This document shows positions 27,039-36,306 of a stretch of 64,000 nt of DNA, in pieces (positions within the stretch are counted from its first letter, which is position 1; each line of letters begins with the position of its first letter). The notes below the pieces were generated by a model. That model searched no databases and was not told the DNA's origin. It worked only from the letters and a program-made list of their open reading frames with translations. Position numbers and translations under genes: made by a program. The stretch covers positions 1 to 64,000 of the forward strand of contig UBTY01000007.1 in the NCBI GenBank assembly GCA_900468535.1, read 5' to 3'. Origin of the DNA: Hyphomicrobiales bacterium. Its GTDB lineage: Bacteria > Pseudomonadota > Alphaproteobacteria > Rhizobiales > Rhizobiaceae.

Positions 27039-28796
27039 ATGCAGCGCAAGCTAGCGACGATCATGGTTGGGGATTTCGTCGGCTCCACTCCCGCGATGGA
27101 AACGGATGAAGAAGGCGCGATTGCCCGGATCGACGCCGTCCTCGACACGGTTCGCGGCGTCGTTCAACGCCACGATGGCCGTGTCTTCGGTACCGCCGGC
27201 GACGCGCTGCTCGCCGAGTTCAGCAGTCCCGTCAATGCACTGCGGTCGGCGATCGAGGCTCGTGCCGAGATCACGTCGCTTCCAGGCGCGAGTGGCGGCG
27301 ACATGCGGTTCGGCCTCCATGTTGCCGACGTCGTTGTCGTTGGCTCGGACTTACGCGGCGACGGGGTGAATATAGCCGCGCGGATCGAAGCGTCCGCACC
27401 GCCCGGAGCAATCGACGTTTCGGGACTGCTCTACGATCAGGTCCGGCGGGTTTCGCCTTGCGGTTTCGAGGATGTCGGCGAGCGTCAATTGAAAGGCATA
27501 CTGGAACCGATCCGGATCTATCGGGTGACGGAACTGGTGGACCGTCACATCTATCAGTTCGCTCCCACACGTTCTGCGCCGACCGTGACCCAGTCTCCCA
27601 GAACAAACTCGATCGCAGTGGCGCGGTTCGACATCGCTCCTGGCGCCGTTGCCGACCAGTATTTTCTGGTGGAGGGGATCACCGACGACCTGACGCTCGA
27701 ACTCAGTCGGCTGAAAGGATTGTTTGTCAGTTCCCGCACGGCAGCGACCGCGCTCGCGACCAAGGACCCGGTCGAGATCGGTCGTCTGCTTGGGGTGGGC
27801 TACGTCATCAGCGGCTCGATCCGGCAGGCGGGAGATGATTTGCGCATCAACATCTCGCTGACTGAGACCTGCGAAGGTCTCGTCATCTGGTCTGATCGAA
27901 TCAGGCGGCCATTTGGCGAAGTGCTGGATGTCATGGACGAAATCATCGCGCGTGTTGCAGCAACCGTGTCCGGGCGCATCGAGCAGTCCGAGCTCGCGGC
28001 GGCACGACTGAAACGTCCGGAGAACATGACTGCCTATGAGTATTATCTGCGTGGACTTGATCATCACCGGCTGACGGGCGTGTCCGACAGCCACATTCAT
28101 GAAGCCATGACTTGGTTCGAGCGCTCCATGGCCGCCGATCCGAGCTTTGGCCGCCCTTTCGCCATGCACGTCTGCTCGTGGAGCAATCTGCCCAGCTTCG
28201 ATCTTTCGCGGGCGGAACAGCAGGTCGCACACGCGCTTGCCCTCGATCCCACCGATCCGGAAGCCCACCGCATCATGGGCGCGATCAAGATGAAATCGGG
28301 CGACTTCGGCTCCGCACGATATCATCACAGCCGCGCTCACGAACTTGCGCCGAACGACGCCTATATTCTCGGCCGTAGTGCCGCTTTCTACATCTATTGC
28401 GGAGAACCCGAGCGCGGGTTGGAGATGCTTGATCGCGCCGAAGCGTTGGATCCGTTCCTGCCTGTCTGGATCACCGAGGAACGGGTGGCGGCCCTTTACG
28501 CTCTTGGCCGCTTCGAGGAGCTGAACCGCGTTGCGCTGACGCTGCCATTCCAGACCAGACGAACGTCTCTCTATCAAGCGGCCGCAAACATGGCTTCCGG
28601 AAACGCCGTGAGGGCGGAGCTTCTTGTCCGACAAGCGCTTTCCCTCGATCCAGGCTTGTCAGCGGTCTATATCCGGATGCAGGAGACCTATGCGGACGGA
28701 TCGGTCACCGAGACATTGATCGCTCGCAGTTGCGAGGCCGGCCTGCCATTGACGCCACAAAGGCCCGCTATGCGCAAAAGATTACTCAAGCCGTGA
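27039..28796 (+). CDS. Class III nucleotide cyclase-like domain fused to TolB-like and TPR regions
   Basis: This is a 585-residue cytoplasmic protein. Residues 4-165 form a class III cyclase homology domain with metal-binding Asp12 (VGDFVGST) and Asp55 (GTAGDALLAEF), and the DGVNIAAR motif with Asp108, Asn111 and Arg115. The lysine that normally reads adenine, four residues before the second metal Asp, is Gly51. A TolB-like N-terminal region (about 190-330, NSIAVARFDIAPG...YVISGSIRQAG) and TPR-like repeats (about 340-560) follow. The ATG at 27039 is preceded by AAGGA. Rhizobia carry many such proteins with unknown cues. Catalytic activity is uncertain because of the missing lysine. Confidence 0.85.
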   Translation: MQRKLATIMVGDFVGSTPAMETDEEGAIARIDAVLDTVRGVVQRHDGRVFGTAGDALLAEFSSPVNALRSAIEARAEITSLPGASGGDMRFGLHVADVVVVGSDLRGDGVNIAARIEASAPPGAIDVSGLLYDQVRRVSPCGFEDVGERQLKGILEPIRIYRVTELVDRHIYQFAPTRSAPTVTQSPRTNSIAVARFDIAPGAVADQYFLVEGITDDLTLELSRLKGLFVSSRTAATALATKDPVEIGRLLGVGYVISGSIRQAGDDLRINISLTETCEGLVIWSDRIRRPFGEVLDVMDEIIARVAATVSGRIEQSELAAARLKRPENMTAYEYYLRGLDHHRLTGVSDSHIHEAMTWFERSMAADPSFGRPFAMHVCSWSNLPSFDLSRAEQQVAHALALDPTDPEAHRIMGAIKMKSGDFGSARYHHSRAHELAPNDAYILGRSAAFYIYCGEPERGLEMLDRAEALDPFLPVWITEERVAALYALGRFEELNRVALTLPFQTRRTSLYQAAANMASGNAVRAELLVRQALSLDPGLSAVYIRMQETYADGSVTETLIARSCEAGLPLTPQRPAMRKRLLKP

Positions 28797-28824
28797 CAGC
28801 GACCGACGAACGAGCGCGCTTCGA

Positions 28825-30180
28825 TCAGTCCGGACCGGCGGTCGCAATTGCCTCGGCGACGGCTCGGGCCTGGAGGCGAATATCGGGGACGGCGGTGATT
28901 TCCCAGAACTGTCCCGCGGAAAGAGCGCCGACGACATAGATCGGCGTGCGAAGCTCCGGCCGAGCCTGACTTCGCGATCGCGCATCCACATCGATCCCCA
29001 ACCGCAGAGGATCCGGACGGATGAGTTTCTGACGCTCCATTTCCCGCAGCAACGGGGAGTGTGAAATACCGGACCGTTCCATTCCCGTGCAGTTGACGAT
29101 CCAGTCCGCCTGCAAGGTCCGGGTCTCGCCCGATCCCCGGACCCGGTAGCACAGTGACATTGCCGGAGCCTCCCTCACGGTTTTCAGAAACCCTGCATGA
29201 AATTCGACTTGCCCGGCTCGAACCAGCCCCCGAAAGCGCTCGAAGACGTCGGGCGCGACACGGTGCCGATGAATATTCCACCACGGCAGAGCATGGCGCA
29301 GGAATCGCCTGCGTTCGGCTTGGGACAGCCCCTGCCAAAGGGCCTGCGTTTGCGGGCGAAGGCCGTCCATAACATTTCGCCAATCCTCCTCATGTCGCGC
29401 AATTGCGCGCAAGGCGTGGAGTATTCCGGCGATGGATTTAGGTAGCGCCCCAACATCGACCGCTGCCGGTGGCATCGGCTTCCGCTTATGACCGAGGGGG
29501 GCCAGCCCGCGTCGTGACAGGACATCGATATGCCCCCTGAAGCCTCGGGCCTGGAGTGCCAACACCTGGTCGATCATCGTCAATCCAGAGCCGAGGATAC
29601 ACACCCTGTCCTGCGGCTCAACGCGATGCAGCCACGATAGGCGCCATGGATTCTCGATCACATGCCGTTTCGCGGACGATGATAAGTCGGCAAGATCAGC
29701 AGGAAGCTGTGCGCTGCCCACGCCCAGGCAGAGCACGACGTTGCGTCCGGCGATCTCGTCGCCGTTATCGAGCAGGAAGCCCAGCACGCTGTCGTAGCGC
29801 TCAACGCAACCAGTGGCCTTGGCCTTAACGAAGTCGACCCTGCAGTGATCGCGCTTGCTGCGGAGCAGACCGGCAAGCGTATCGCGGACGTAAAGTCCGT
29901 AGTCCTGACGTGAGGCATAGTCTCCCTGTGCAAGCGGGCGCTTGTGATCACGAAGCCACTCAACGAAAGCATCCGGTCGGTCCACGAACATGCTCATGCG
30001 TCCGGCGGGAACGTTGAGCCGATGCAAGTATAGCTCAGTTCGGTAGGCCGTCCCACGACCATAGCCCGGATCGTCGCCTATCACGGCAACTGTCGCCGAC
30101 GGCGTCAGCTGATCGAGGAGATTGCAAACTGTCGCGATTGACGAAAAGCCAGCGCCAACCACTACAACGTCATAGATCAT
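28825..30180 (-). CDS. COG4529-type FAD/NAD(P)-binding protein
   Basis: This 451-residue flavoprotein has an N-terminal FAD motif (VVVVGAGFSSIATVCNLL, about 5-22) and the family segment GYGRGTAYRTELYLHRLNVPAGRMS. A second dinucleotide motif, CILGSGLTMIDQVLALQ, lies near residue 195, and a C-terminal FAD contact is in VVGALSAGQFWEITAVPDIR. Members (YdhS-like) are uncharacterised oxidoreductases, some near transport or siderophore functions. It is convergent with the cyclase gene (28-bp gap) and appears monocistronic. Confidence 0.8.
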   Translation of the reverse strand: MIYDVVVVGAGFSSIATVCNLLDQLTPSATVAVIGDDPGYGRGTAYRTELYLHRLNVPAGRMSMFVDRPDAFVEWLRDHKRPLAQGDYASRQDYGLYVRDTLAGLLRSKRDHCRVDFVKAKATGCVERYDSVLGFLLDNGDEIAGRNVVLCLGVGSAQLPADLADLSSSAKRHVIENPWRLSWLHRVEPQDRVCILGSGLTMIDQVLALQARGFRGHIDVLSRRGLAPLGHKRKPMPPAAVDVGALPKSIAGILHALRAIARHEEDWRNVMDGLRPQTQALWQGLSQAERRRFLRHALPWWNIHRHRVAPDVFERFRGLVRAGQVEFHAGFLKTVREAPAMSLCYRVRGSGETRTLQADWIVNCTGMERSGISHSPLLREMERQKLIRPDPLRLGIDVDARSRSQARPELRTPIYVVGALSAGQFWEITAVPDIRLQARAVAEAIATAGPD

Positions 30181-30659
30181 CCGCCGTCCTCGATCGTGTG
30201 CGTCGTGAAGGAAGATAATGGAGTGCAGAAATACGGAAAGATGGCAGATCTAGAAACCAGAGCGCCTGCGGCGCGGCCGCCTACCGTCCATTTGCTCGGC
30301 TTCGCTGGAAAACGAAGCCTGGATGGCAGAGCAATCGCAGGATGCGTAGGACCCGTATAAAGTAATAATAAGTTGAGATTTCGACACGAAATTAACTACA
30401 AACAAAGTATATCTAAGTTGCAAATGACGTCATAATTGTAAAATTACTTAGTAAACACCTCACATAGCTGCTTACCGGTCCATCAGTATGCACATTAAAT
30501 CAGCATAAATTAGCGATAGATCAAGTTGCACTGCAACCAGCGCGCGATAAAAGTAAATTTAATCTAAATTTTTACATAAATTATACTTGTTGCGCGAAAA
30601 TTACGCATTCCTAATATCTCGGTCATCTTAACGCTCCGTTAACGCTATGAGGCTGATCG
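30181..30659. other. AT-rich regulatory region upstream of the cellulose operon
   Basis: This 479-bp stretch has no gene. From about 30355 to 30620 it is markedly AT-rich compared with its neighbours. It contains a perfect 10-bp palindrome ATGACGTCAT (30424-30433) and a direct repeat TTAACGCT (30628-30635 and 30639-30646) spaced 11 bp apart just before bcsA. It probably holds the cellulose promoter and binding sites for nucleoid or biofilm regulators. Confidence 0.55.
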
Positions 30660-32894
30660 ATGACCAAGGCGTGTACATTCCTCCTATGGACGCTCAGTGC
30701 GGCCGCTGCGATTTTTTTGGTAACTCAACCTGTCGGCAACTCCGTCCAGATGGCGCTTTCGATCTCCGTGATCGCTATGCTGGCCATCATCACGGTACTG
30801 CGGCTCGACGGCGTCTGGCGGCACGTGTTCCTGGCCCTGGGTTCAGTCGTCGTCCTTCGTTACGCCTACTGGCGAACGACAAGCACGCTGCCTCCGGTCG
30901 ACGATCTCTATTCGTTCGTACCCGGGATTATCCTTTACGCCGCCGAGATGTACTGCATCGTGATGCTGGCAATCAGCCTGTTCGTTGTCGCCGATCCCCG
31001 TGAACGCGCTCCTGCCCCTCGCCCGCAGGATGACGATGCGCCAAGCGTCGACGTGTTCGTGCCGACCTACAACGAGAACAAGGAAATCCTGGCGATGACC
31101 TTGTCCGCCGCCAGGGCGATGGAGTACCCCCGCGGCAAGCTCAACGTCTATCTTCTGGATGACGGCGGCACCGACCAGAAGCGGTTTTCCGAAGATCTCG
31201 CAGTTGCCGATGCGGCCAACAACCGTGCGGTCGTCCTAAAGGATCTCTGCGCCGAATTGGGCGTAACCTACCTCACCCGCGCCGAAAACGTGCACGCCAA
31301 GGCCGGCAATCTCAACAGCGGCCTCGCCCGCACCAACGGCGATCTGGTTGTTGTGTTCGATGCCGATCACGCCCCGGAACGGGGCTTCCTGCAGGCGACG
31401 GTCGGCTACTTCGCCGAAGATCCGAACCTCTTCCTCGTTCAGACGCCGCACTTCTTCTCGAATGCGGATCCGATCGAGCACAACCTCGACACGTTCACCA
31501 CCATGCCGTCCGAGAACGAGATGTTCTACGGCAAGATCCAGAAAGGCCTGGATCGCTGGAACGCGTCTTTCTTCTGCGGCTCTGCGGCGGTGCTCCGGCG
31601 CGAAGCGCTTGAGGAAGTCGGCGGCTTCTCGGGCATCACCATCACGGAGGACTGCGAAACCGCGCTCGAACTTCACTCCCGCGGCTGGAACAGCGTTTAT
31701 GTCGATAAGCCGATGATCGCCGGTCTGCAGCCGGAGACGGTTGCCAGCTTCATCGGCCAGCGTTCACGGTGGTGCCGCGGCATGATGCAGATCCTGCTGC
31801 TCAAGAACCCGCTTCTGAAGGGCGGCCTGACTTTCGCGCAGCGCCTTTGCTACCTCTCCAGCTCGCTGTTCTGGTTCTTCCCCTTCGTCCGCGCGGTCTT
31901 CGTCTTTGCCCCGCTCCTCTTCATCCTGTTCAACATGAAGATCTTCGTGGCCTCGTCGGAAGACTTCCTGGCGCACACCGTAACCTACCTGATCGTCGGC
32001 GAACTCATCCGAAACTATCTCTACGGCTCAGTCCGCTGGCCCTGGATTTCGGAAGTCTATGAATACGTCCAGTCGGTCTACCTGTTCCGCGCCATCATCA
32101 GCGTTATCCTCCAGCCCCGCCGCCCGACCTTCAACGTCACGGCGAAAGGCCAGAGTACGTCGGGCGATCGCCTGTCGGAACTCTCCCTGCCCTACTTCGT
32201 GATCTTCGCCATTCTTGCCTTCACGCTCGGCGTCTCGGTCTATCGCTACAGCACCGAGCCGGAAATCAGCGGACTGCTGCTGATCGTCGGGGCCTGGAAT
32301 GTCCTGAACCTGTTGATTGCAGGTGCCGGCCTCGGCGTTATCACGGAGCGCCGCAACATCGTCGAGGGCATCGAACTCGATACCAATACCCCGGTCGAAC
32401 TCGCTTTTGGTGGCAAGACCTGGAGAGCTTCGGTTCTCCGAGCTTCCGCTTCAGGCGCGACGGTCCAGCTGCCGCAGGCCGCCATGAAGGCGCTTCGCAA
32501 GGCGGACTATGGGCGCTTGTCGCTTGCCAATCCCTCGGTCGATCTGATCGTGAACTCGCTTCCGGTGACCGTCGCAGCACATCCGAGCCCGGAGCAGCCG
32601 ACACTTTCGCTTCGGTTCGATATTGAAGCGCAGCACTACCCGGTGGTCTCCGAGATGATCCTGCGTGACATGAGTGGTGTCCGCGCAGCGCGCAGCGCTC
32701 GCCAGAAACGCCGACACATGATCGTTGCGACAGCTACCCTGATGCGCTGGGCGATCAACAGCCCGATCAAGGCACTCGGCTTGCTTCTCACCGGCTCGAC
32801 CGCATCCGCCAGACGCGCGCAAACGGCACGCCTGCCAGCAAACAGCAACACGGCCAAGACATTCTCCGAGGCCAACGCAAAGGAAGGTGCATAA
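30660..32894 (+). CDS. bcsA: Cellulose synthase catalytic subunit (BcsA/CelA)
   Basis: This 744-residue inner-membrane glycosyltransferase (GT2) makes beta-1,4-glucan from UDP-glucose. N-terminal membrane segments (about 5-105) are followed by the catalytic domain. The D,D,D,QxxRW residues are in LLDDGGTD (about 166-173), FDADH (about 234-238), ITED (about 328-331) and QRSRW (about 367-371). Four further membrane segments and a C-terminal PilZ-like region from about 555 follow. The canonical c-di-GMP residues RxxxR and DxSxxG are not evident: the sequence reads ITERRNIVEG and RASASG. The ATG at 30660 has GAGG seven bases upstream. It overlaps bcsB by 1 bp. Confidence 0.93.
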   Translation: MTKACTFLLWTLSAAAAIFLVTQPVGNSVQMALSISVIAMLAIITVLRLDGVWRHVFLALGSVVVLRYAYWRTTSTLPPVDDLYSFVPGIILYAAEMYCIVMLAISLFVVADPRERAPAPRPQDDDAPSVDVFVPTYNENKEILAMTLSAARAMEYPRGKLNVYLLDDGGTDQKRFSEDLAVADAANNRAVVLKDLCAELGVTYLTRAENVHAKAGNLNSGLARTNGDLVVVFDADHAPERGFLQATVGYFAEDPNLFLVQTPHFFSNADPIEHNLDTFTTMPSENEMFYGKIQKGLDRWNASFFCGSAAVLRREALEEVGGFSGITITEDCETALELHSRGWNSVYVDKPMIAGLQPETVASFIGQRSRWCRGMMQILLLKNPLLKGGLTFAQRLCYLSSSLFWFFPFVRAVFVFAPLLFILFNMKIFVASSEDFLAHTVTYLIVGELIRNYLYGSVRWPWISEVYEYVQSVYLFRAIISVILQPRRPTFNVTAKGQSTSGDRLSELSLPYFVIFAILAFTLGVSVYRYSTEPEISGLLLIVGAWNVLNLLIAGAGLGVITERRNIVEGIELDTNTPVELAFGGKTWRASVLRASASGATVQLPQAAMKALRKADYGRLSLANPSVDLIVNSLPVTVAAHPSPEQPTLSLRFDIEAQHYPVVSEMILRDMSGVRAARSARQKRRHMIVATATLMRWAINSPIKALGLLLTGSTASARRAQTARLPANSNTAKTFSEANAKEGA

Positions 32895-35227
32895 TGGGCA
32901 TCCTGTACCGCTATAAGCTCGCATTGGCCGCCACGACGTTGTCGGTCGCCGCCATCAACGGCGCTCTTGCTCAGTCCACGTCCGCCTTCTCTCTTGGCGA
33001 GGTCGGCAAGAGCACGGCTGCTGTATCGACGGGAGCGACCTCTGCCGACGTCAACCTGCGTCGCATCGGAGCAAACCGCACCGCGCTGTTCTTCAACGGC
33101 GAAAGCGCCAGCAAAGAATATGCATTCTACGTCCTTCCCGCGGAAATCGCCGGAACGACAAAGCTTCTCCTGTCGCTGCAGACGTCGATCTCGACGGCAC
33201 CGGAAAGCTCGTCCATGCGTGTTTTCGTCAACGACCAAGAGATCGGCACGATCAAACTGGCAGCTGGCGACCCCTACCAAGTTGAACTGAAGGTGCCGAA
33301 TGGTCTCGTTCAGCCAGGTTACAATGCGGTATCGATCCTCGTCGACCAGAAGCATCGCGTCGACTGCTCTGTCGATGCCACCTATGAACTCTGGACGCAG
33401 GTCGATCCCGAGCATAGCGGCTTTGTCTTCAGCGGAAATGCAAAGGCAGGCGGCAATTCGGTCCCCGACCTGATCGCCCTCGGCGGCATCACCGACGGCC
33501 GGACCCCAATCCATGGGCAGGTTGCTTCGGGTGCCTCCAGCGCCGAATACAATCGGATCCTTGCCGTTATCCAATCGCTTGCCATCGCCGGCAGTTTCGA
33601 TCGTCCCGCTGTGACCATTGGAGCGGAACGAGGTCAGGGGCCCGGCATTGACGTGGTCGTCGGAACGCGGAGCACGGTCGCCGAAGCCATTGGAGCGGAT
33701 AGAGCTGCAGGTCTGAAGGATGGCGTCAGTGTCCTCAGCGACGAGGCCAACCAGAGAAAGGTTCTTGTTATCACCGGCAAGACAACGGGCGACGTCGATG
33801 CCGCGGTCGAGGACTTCCAGCGGCTTGGCGAGCAGCAGCAGAATGACGGCACGCCGCAGGGCCTGCGCGCCCTGGCCAATGCCAAGGGTCGTTCCCTGAC
33901 GCCGAATTCGCTGGTACCGCTGCAGAACCTCGGCTTCATCGCACAGCCGTTCTCCGGGCGGCTCTACAAGGAACGCGTCAACTTCTCCATGCCCTCGGAT
34001 TTCTATCCGGGTGACTATGGCTCGATGGTCCTTCACCTCAGCGCGCAGTATGCGGCCAATCTCTCGCGGGACGCGGAACTGGTATTGCGCGCCAACGGAG
34101 AAACCGTTGCCGACATCACTCTCGGTGCCAGCCGCACCGGCGTGATCGACGATCAGCGGTTGCCAATTCCCCTGAGCAAACTGCGGCCTGGCGAGAATAC
34201 CATCGAGTTCGAGGCGCGCCTGCCGACCGCGGCTGATGCCGTTTGCGATCCGTTGGCAGGCACCAACGAAGACCGCGCACGATTGTCTGTCAGCGGATCC
34301 AGCTTCCTGGAAATTCCGTCCTTTGCACGGGTTGGCAGATATCCGGACATTGCCGCGCTCGTCTCCGGCGCGTCCTTCAGCGATCACCAGGCATCCGATA
34401 CCACATCGATCTATGTGGCGGGTCTCAATACTCCGTCTCTCGATGCTGCCGGGTCCTTCCTGGCGAAGATGGCTTATTCCTCGGGACACGTCCTGCCCGT
34501 GGATGTGACTACGACGGTTCCGGACGCTGGCCAGCGCCGGATCATGGCGTTCGGCAGCTTCACCAAGGTTCCGCAGGAAATCCAGAACGAGACCGGTCTG
34601 GACCTGTCCTCGGCGCCAGACGGTCTCTCTGCGGCAGTCGAGAAATCTAACCGTGGGCAGGCTGTAGCCTCGCTCTCCTTCGGTGGAGCTTCTTCGAAGG
34701 AGGCTGCTCCGGCTTCGGAAGCACCCTCCGAGATGTCGAAGATCTTCGCGCCGGCAACCGATCTTATCGAAGCGGTCAAGGCACCTGCCCAGTCACTCCT
34801 GGCCGAATTGCGCCTGACGCCCGCCGGCGACACCAAGAACAGCTCGAGTGCCTTCCGCCCGGATGACAAGACGGGCTTGCTGATCGCCCAGAAAGAAATG
34901 CCTTCGGGCGGCGTCTGGACGGTGGTTTCGTCTCCCTCGGAGGAAACGCTGTCGACGACAATAGATGCGGTCATGGAGCGGTCGACCTGGACGCGGCTCA
35001 ATGGCTCGATCCAATCCTTCTCGACGACGGGCCAGGTCTTGGGACAGGTATCGCCACGCGACGTCTCGTTGTTCCAGACGCAGCCTCTGTCGATCGGCAA
35101 CGTTCGCCTCATCATCGCCGGCTGGTTCTCCAACCATGCGATGGAATACACACTGTCGCAGGCGGGCGCGGCTATCGTGCTTGGTGCATCGACCTTCCTG
35201 CTCCTCAGGCTGGGGCGCCGTAGATGA
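32894..35227 (+). CDS. bcsB: Cellulose synthase periplasmic subunit (BcsB/CelB)
   Basis: This 777-residue protein has an N-terminal signal peptide (cleavage near NGALA-Q, about residue 27), a long periplasmic beta-rich region and a C-terminal membrane anchor (AGAAIVLGASTFLLLRLGRRR). BcsB guides the growing glucan through the periplasm and its anchor is needed for BcsA activity. Family-like segments include FFNGESASKEYAFYVLP and RVNFSMPSDFYPGDYGSMVLHL. The start overlaps the bcsA stop, and the end overlaps the endoglucanase start by 4 bp. Confidence 0.9.
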   Translation: MGILYRYKLALAATTLSVAAINGALAQSTSAFSLGEVGKSTAAVSTGATSADVNLRRIGANRTALFFNGESASKEYAFYVLPAEIAGTTKLLLSLQTSISTAPESSSMRVFVNDQEIGTIKLAAGDPYQVELKVPNGLVQPGYNAVSILVDQKHRVDCSVDATYELWTQVDPEHSGFVFSGNAKAGGNSVPDLIALGGITDGRTPIHGQVASGASSAEYNRILAVIQSLAIAGSFDRPAVTIGAERGQGPGIDVVVGTRSTVAEAIGADRAAGLKDGVSVLSDEANQRKVLVITGKTTGDVDAAVEDFQRLGEQQQNDGTPQGLRALANAKGRSLTPNSLVPLQNLGFIAQPFSGRLYKERVNFSMPSDFYPGDYGSMVLHLSAQYAANLSRDAELVLRANGETVADITLGASRTGVIDDQRLPIPLSKLRPGENTIEFEARLPTAADAVCDPLAGTNEDRARLSVSGSSFLEIPSFARVGRYPDIAALVSGASFSDHQASDTTSIYVAGLNTPSLDAAGSFLAKMAYSSGHVLPVDVTTTVPDAGQRRIMAFGSFTKVPQEIQNETGLDLSSAPDGLSAAVEKSNRGQAVASLSFGGASSKEAAPASEAPSEMSKIFAPATDLIEAVKAPAQSLLAELRLTPAGDTKNSSSAFRPDDKTGLLIAQKEMPSGGVWTVVSSPSEETLSTTIDAVMERSTWTRLNGSIQSFSTTGQVLGQVSPRDVSLFQTQPLSIGNVRLIIAGWFSNHAMEYTLSQAGAAIVLGASTFLLLRLGRRR

Positions 35228-36306
35228 TCAGGAGCTCTGCAACGCTCAAGACAATGCTGCTCGCAGGATCAGTCGCTGCATCCATCGTCACCACGGCGAC
35301 CGCTGAGAACAAGGTGCAACCCGCAGACTACGTTGCGGGTTCATGGATCCTCTATCGTCACGACTATGTCACGCCAGAGGGTCGCGTTGTGGACACGCGG
35401 GCGAATGGCATCAGCCATAGCGAAGGTCAGGGATACGGCATGCTGATCGCGGTCCTCGCGGACGACCGGCGCGCCTTTGACCGCATATGGGAGTGGACAA
35501 AAGCAAACCTCTACGTCAGAGGCGACAGTCTCGCGGCCTGGCGGTGGGATCCATCGACCACGCCGCACGTCACCGATCAGAACAATGCCACCGATGGCGA
35601 TCTTCTGATCGGTTGGGCGCTGTCGAAGGCGGCGAAGGCGTGGAACAAGCCGCAGTATGCTCTCGATGCCGGACAGATCGCGGAGGCAATCACGGACAAG
35701 ACGGTCATCGATACGCCACTCGGCAAGGCTTTGCTTCCAGGCGCTGTCGGCTTTGGAGCAACCGATCAGGCCGATGGGCCGGTCGTCAATCTGTCCTATT
35801 GGGTGTATCCGGCGATAGCTGAACTTGGCGAGGCATCGTCGCGTTTCCCGGCAGACGAGTTGATGAAGACCGGGCTCTCGTTGACCCGGACGGCACGCTT
35901 CGGTCCGGCGAAACTGCCCGCGAATTGGATATCGCTGAAAGACGGAAAGCCGGGTCCGGCGAAGGCCTATCCGGCGCAGTTCGGCCACGATGCAATTCGC
36001 GTTCCGCTTTACCTTGCCTGGTATTCGCGTGACCATGCCGACCTCGTCTCACCGTTCGACGATGTATGGCGCGACGGCCAGGGTGCGGCGGTCATCGATC
36101 TCGAAACGGCGCAGCCGCTCGCGCCGATGCCTGAGCCGGGATACCGCGCCGTGACCGAACTCGTCGGCTGCAGCCTCGGCCGCCAGCCGGTGGCCCCTAC
36201 AGCCGCCAACTTCGAAACCACCGACTACTATCCGTCGACGCTCCACCTCCTCAGTCTCATTGCAATTGCAGAAAGGTATCCAGCATGTCTTCCCGATACA
36301 CAGTGA
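35224..36306 (+). CDS. bcsZ: GH8 endo-beta-1,4-glucanase (BcsZ/CelC)
   Basis: This 360-residue periplasmic cellulase has a signal peptide (about 1-27, cleavage TATA-E). Glycoside hydrolase family 8 motifs are SHSEGQGYGM with the probable catalytic acid Glu67, and DQNNATDGDLLIGWAL with the catalytic Asp region near 120. It trims or edits nascent cellulose and is needed for normal fibril formation in several bacteria. It overlaps bcsB by 4 bp and the following gene by 22 bp. Confidence 0.92.
   Translation: MIRSSATLKTMLLAGSVAASIVTTATAENKVQPADYVAGSWILYRHDYVTPEGRVVDTRANGISHSEGQGYGMLIAVLADDRRAFDRIWEWTKANLYVRGDSLAAWRWDPSTTPHVTDQNNATDGDLLIGWALSKAAKAWNKPQYALDAGQIAEAITDKTVIDTPLGKALLPGAVGFGATDQADGPVVNLSYWVYPAIAELGEASSRFPADELMKTGLSLTRTARFGPAKLPANWISLKDGKPGPAKAYPAQFGHDAIRVPLYLAWYSRDHADLVSPFDDVWRDGQGAAVIDLETAQPLAPMPEPGYRAVTELVGCSLGRQPVAPTAANFETTDYYPSTLHLLSLIAIAERYPACLPDTQ

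Noticed and set aside
30424..30433. ATGACGTCAT resembles a eukaryotic CRE site
   Set aside because: The resemblance is coincidental in a bacterium. It is kept only as a palindrome in the bcsA upstream region.
32636..34489. A 617-codon minus-strand frame across bcsA/bcsB
   Set aside because: Antisense shadow of bcsB. No start signal and no recognisable protein features.
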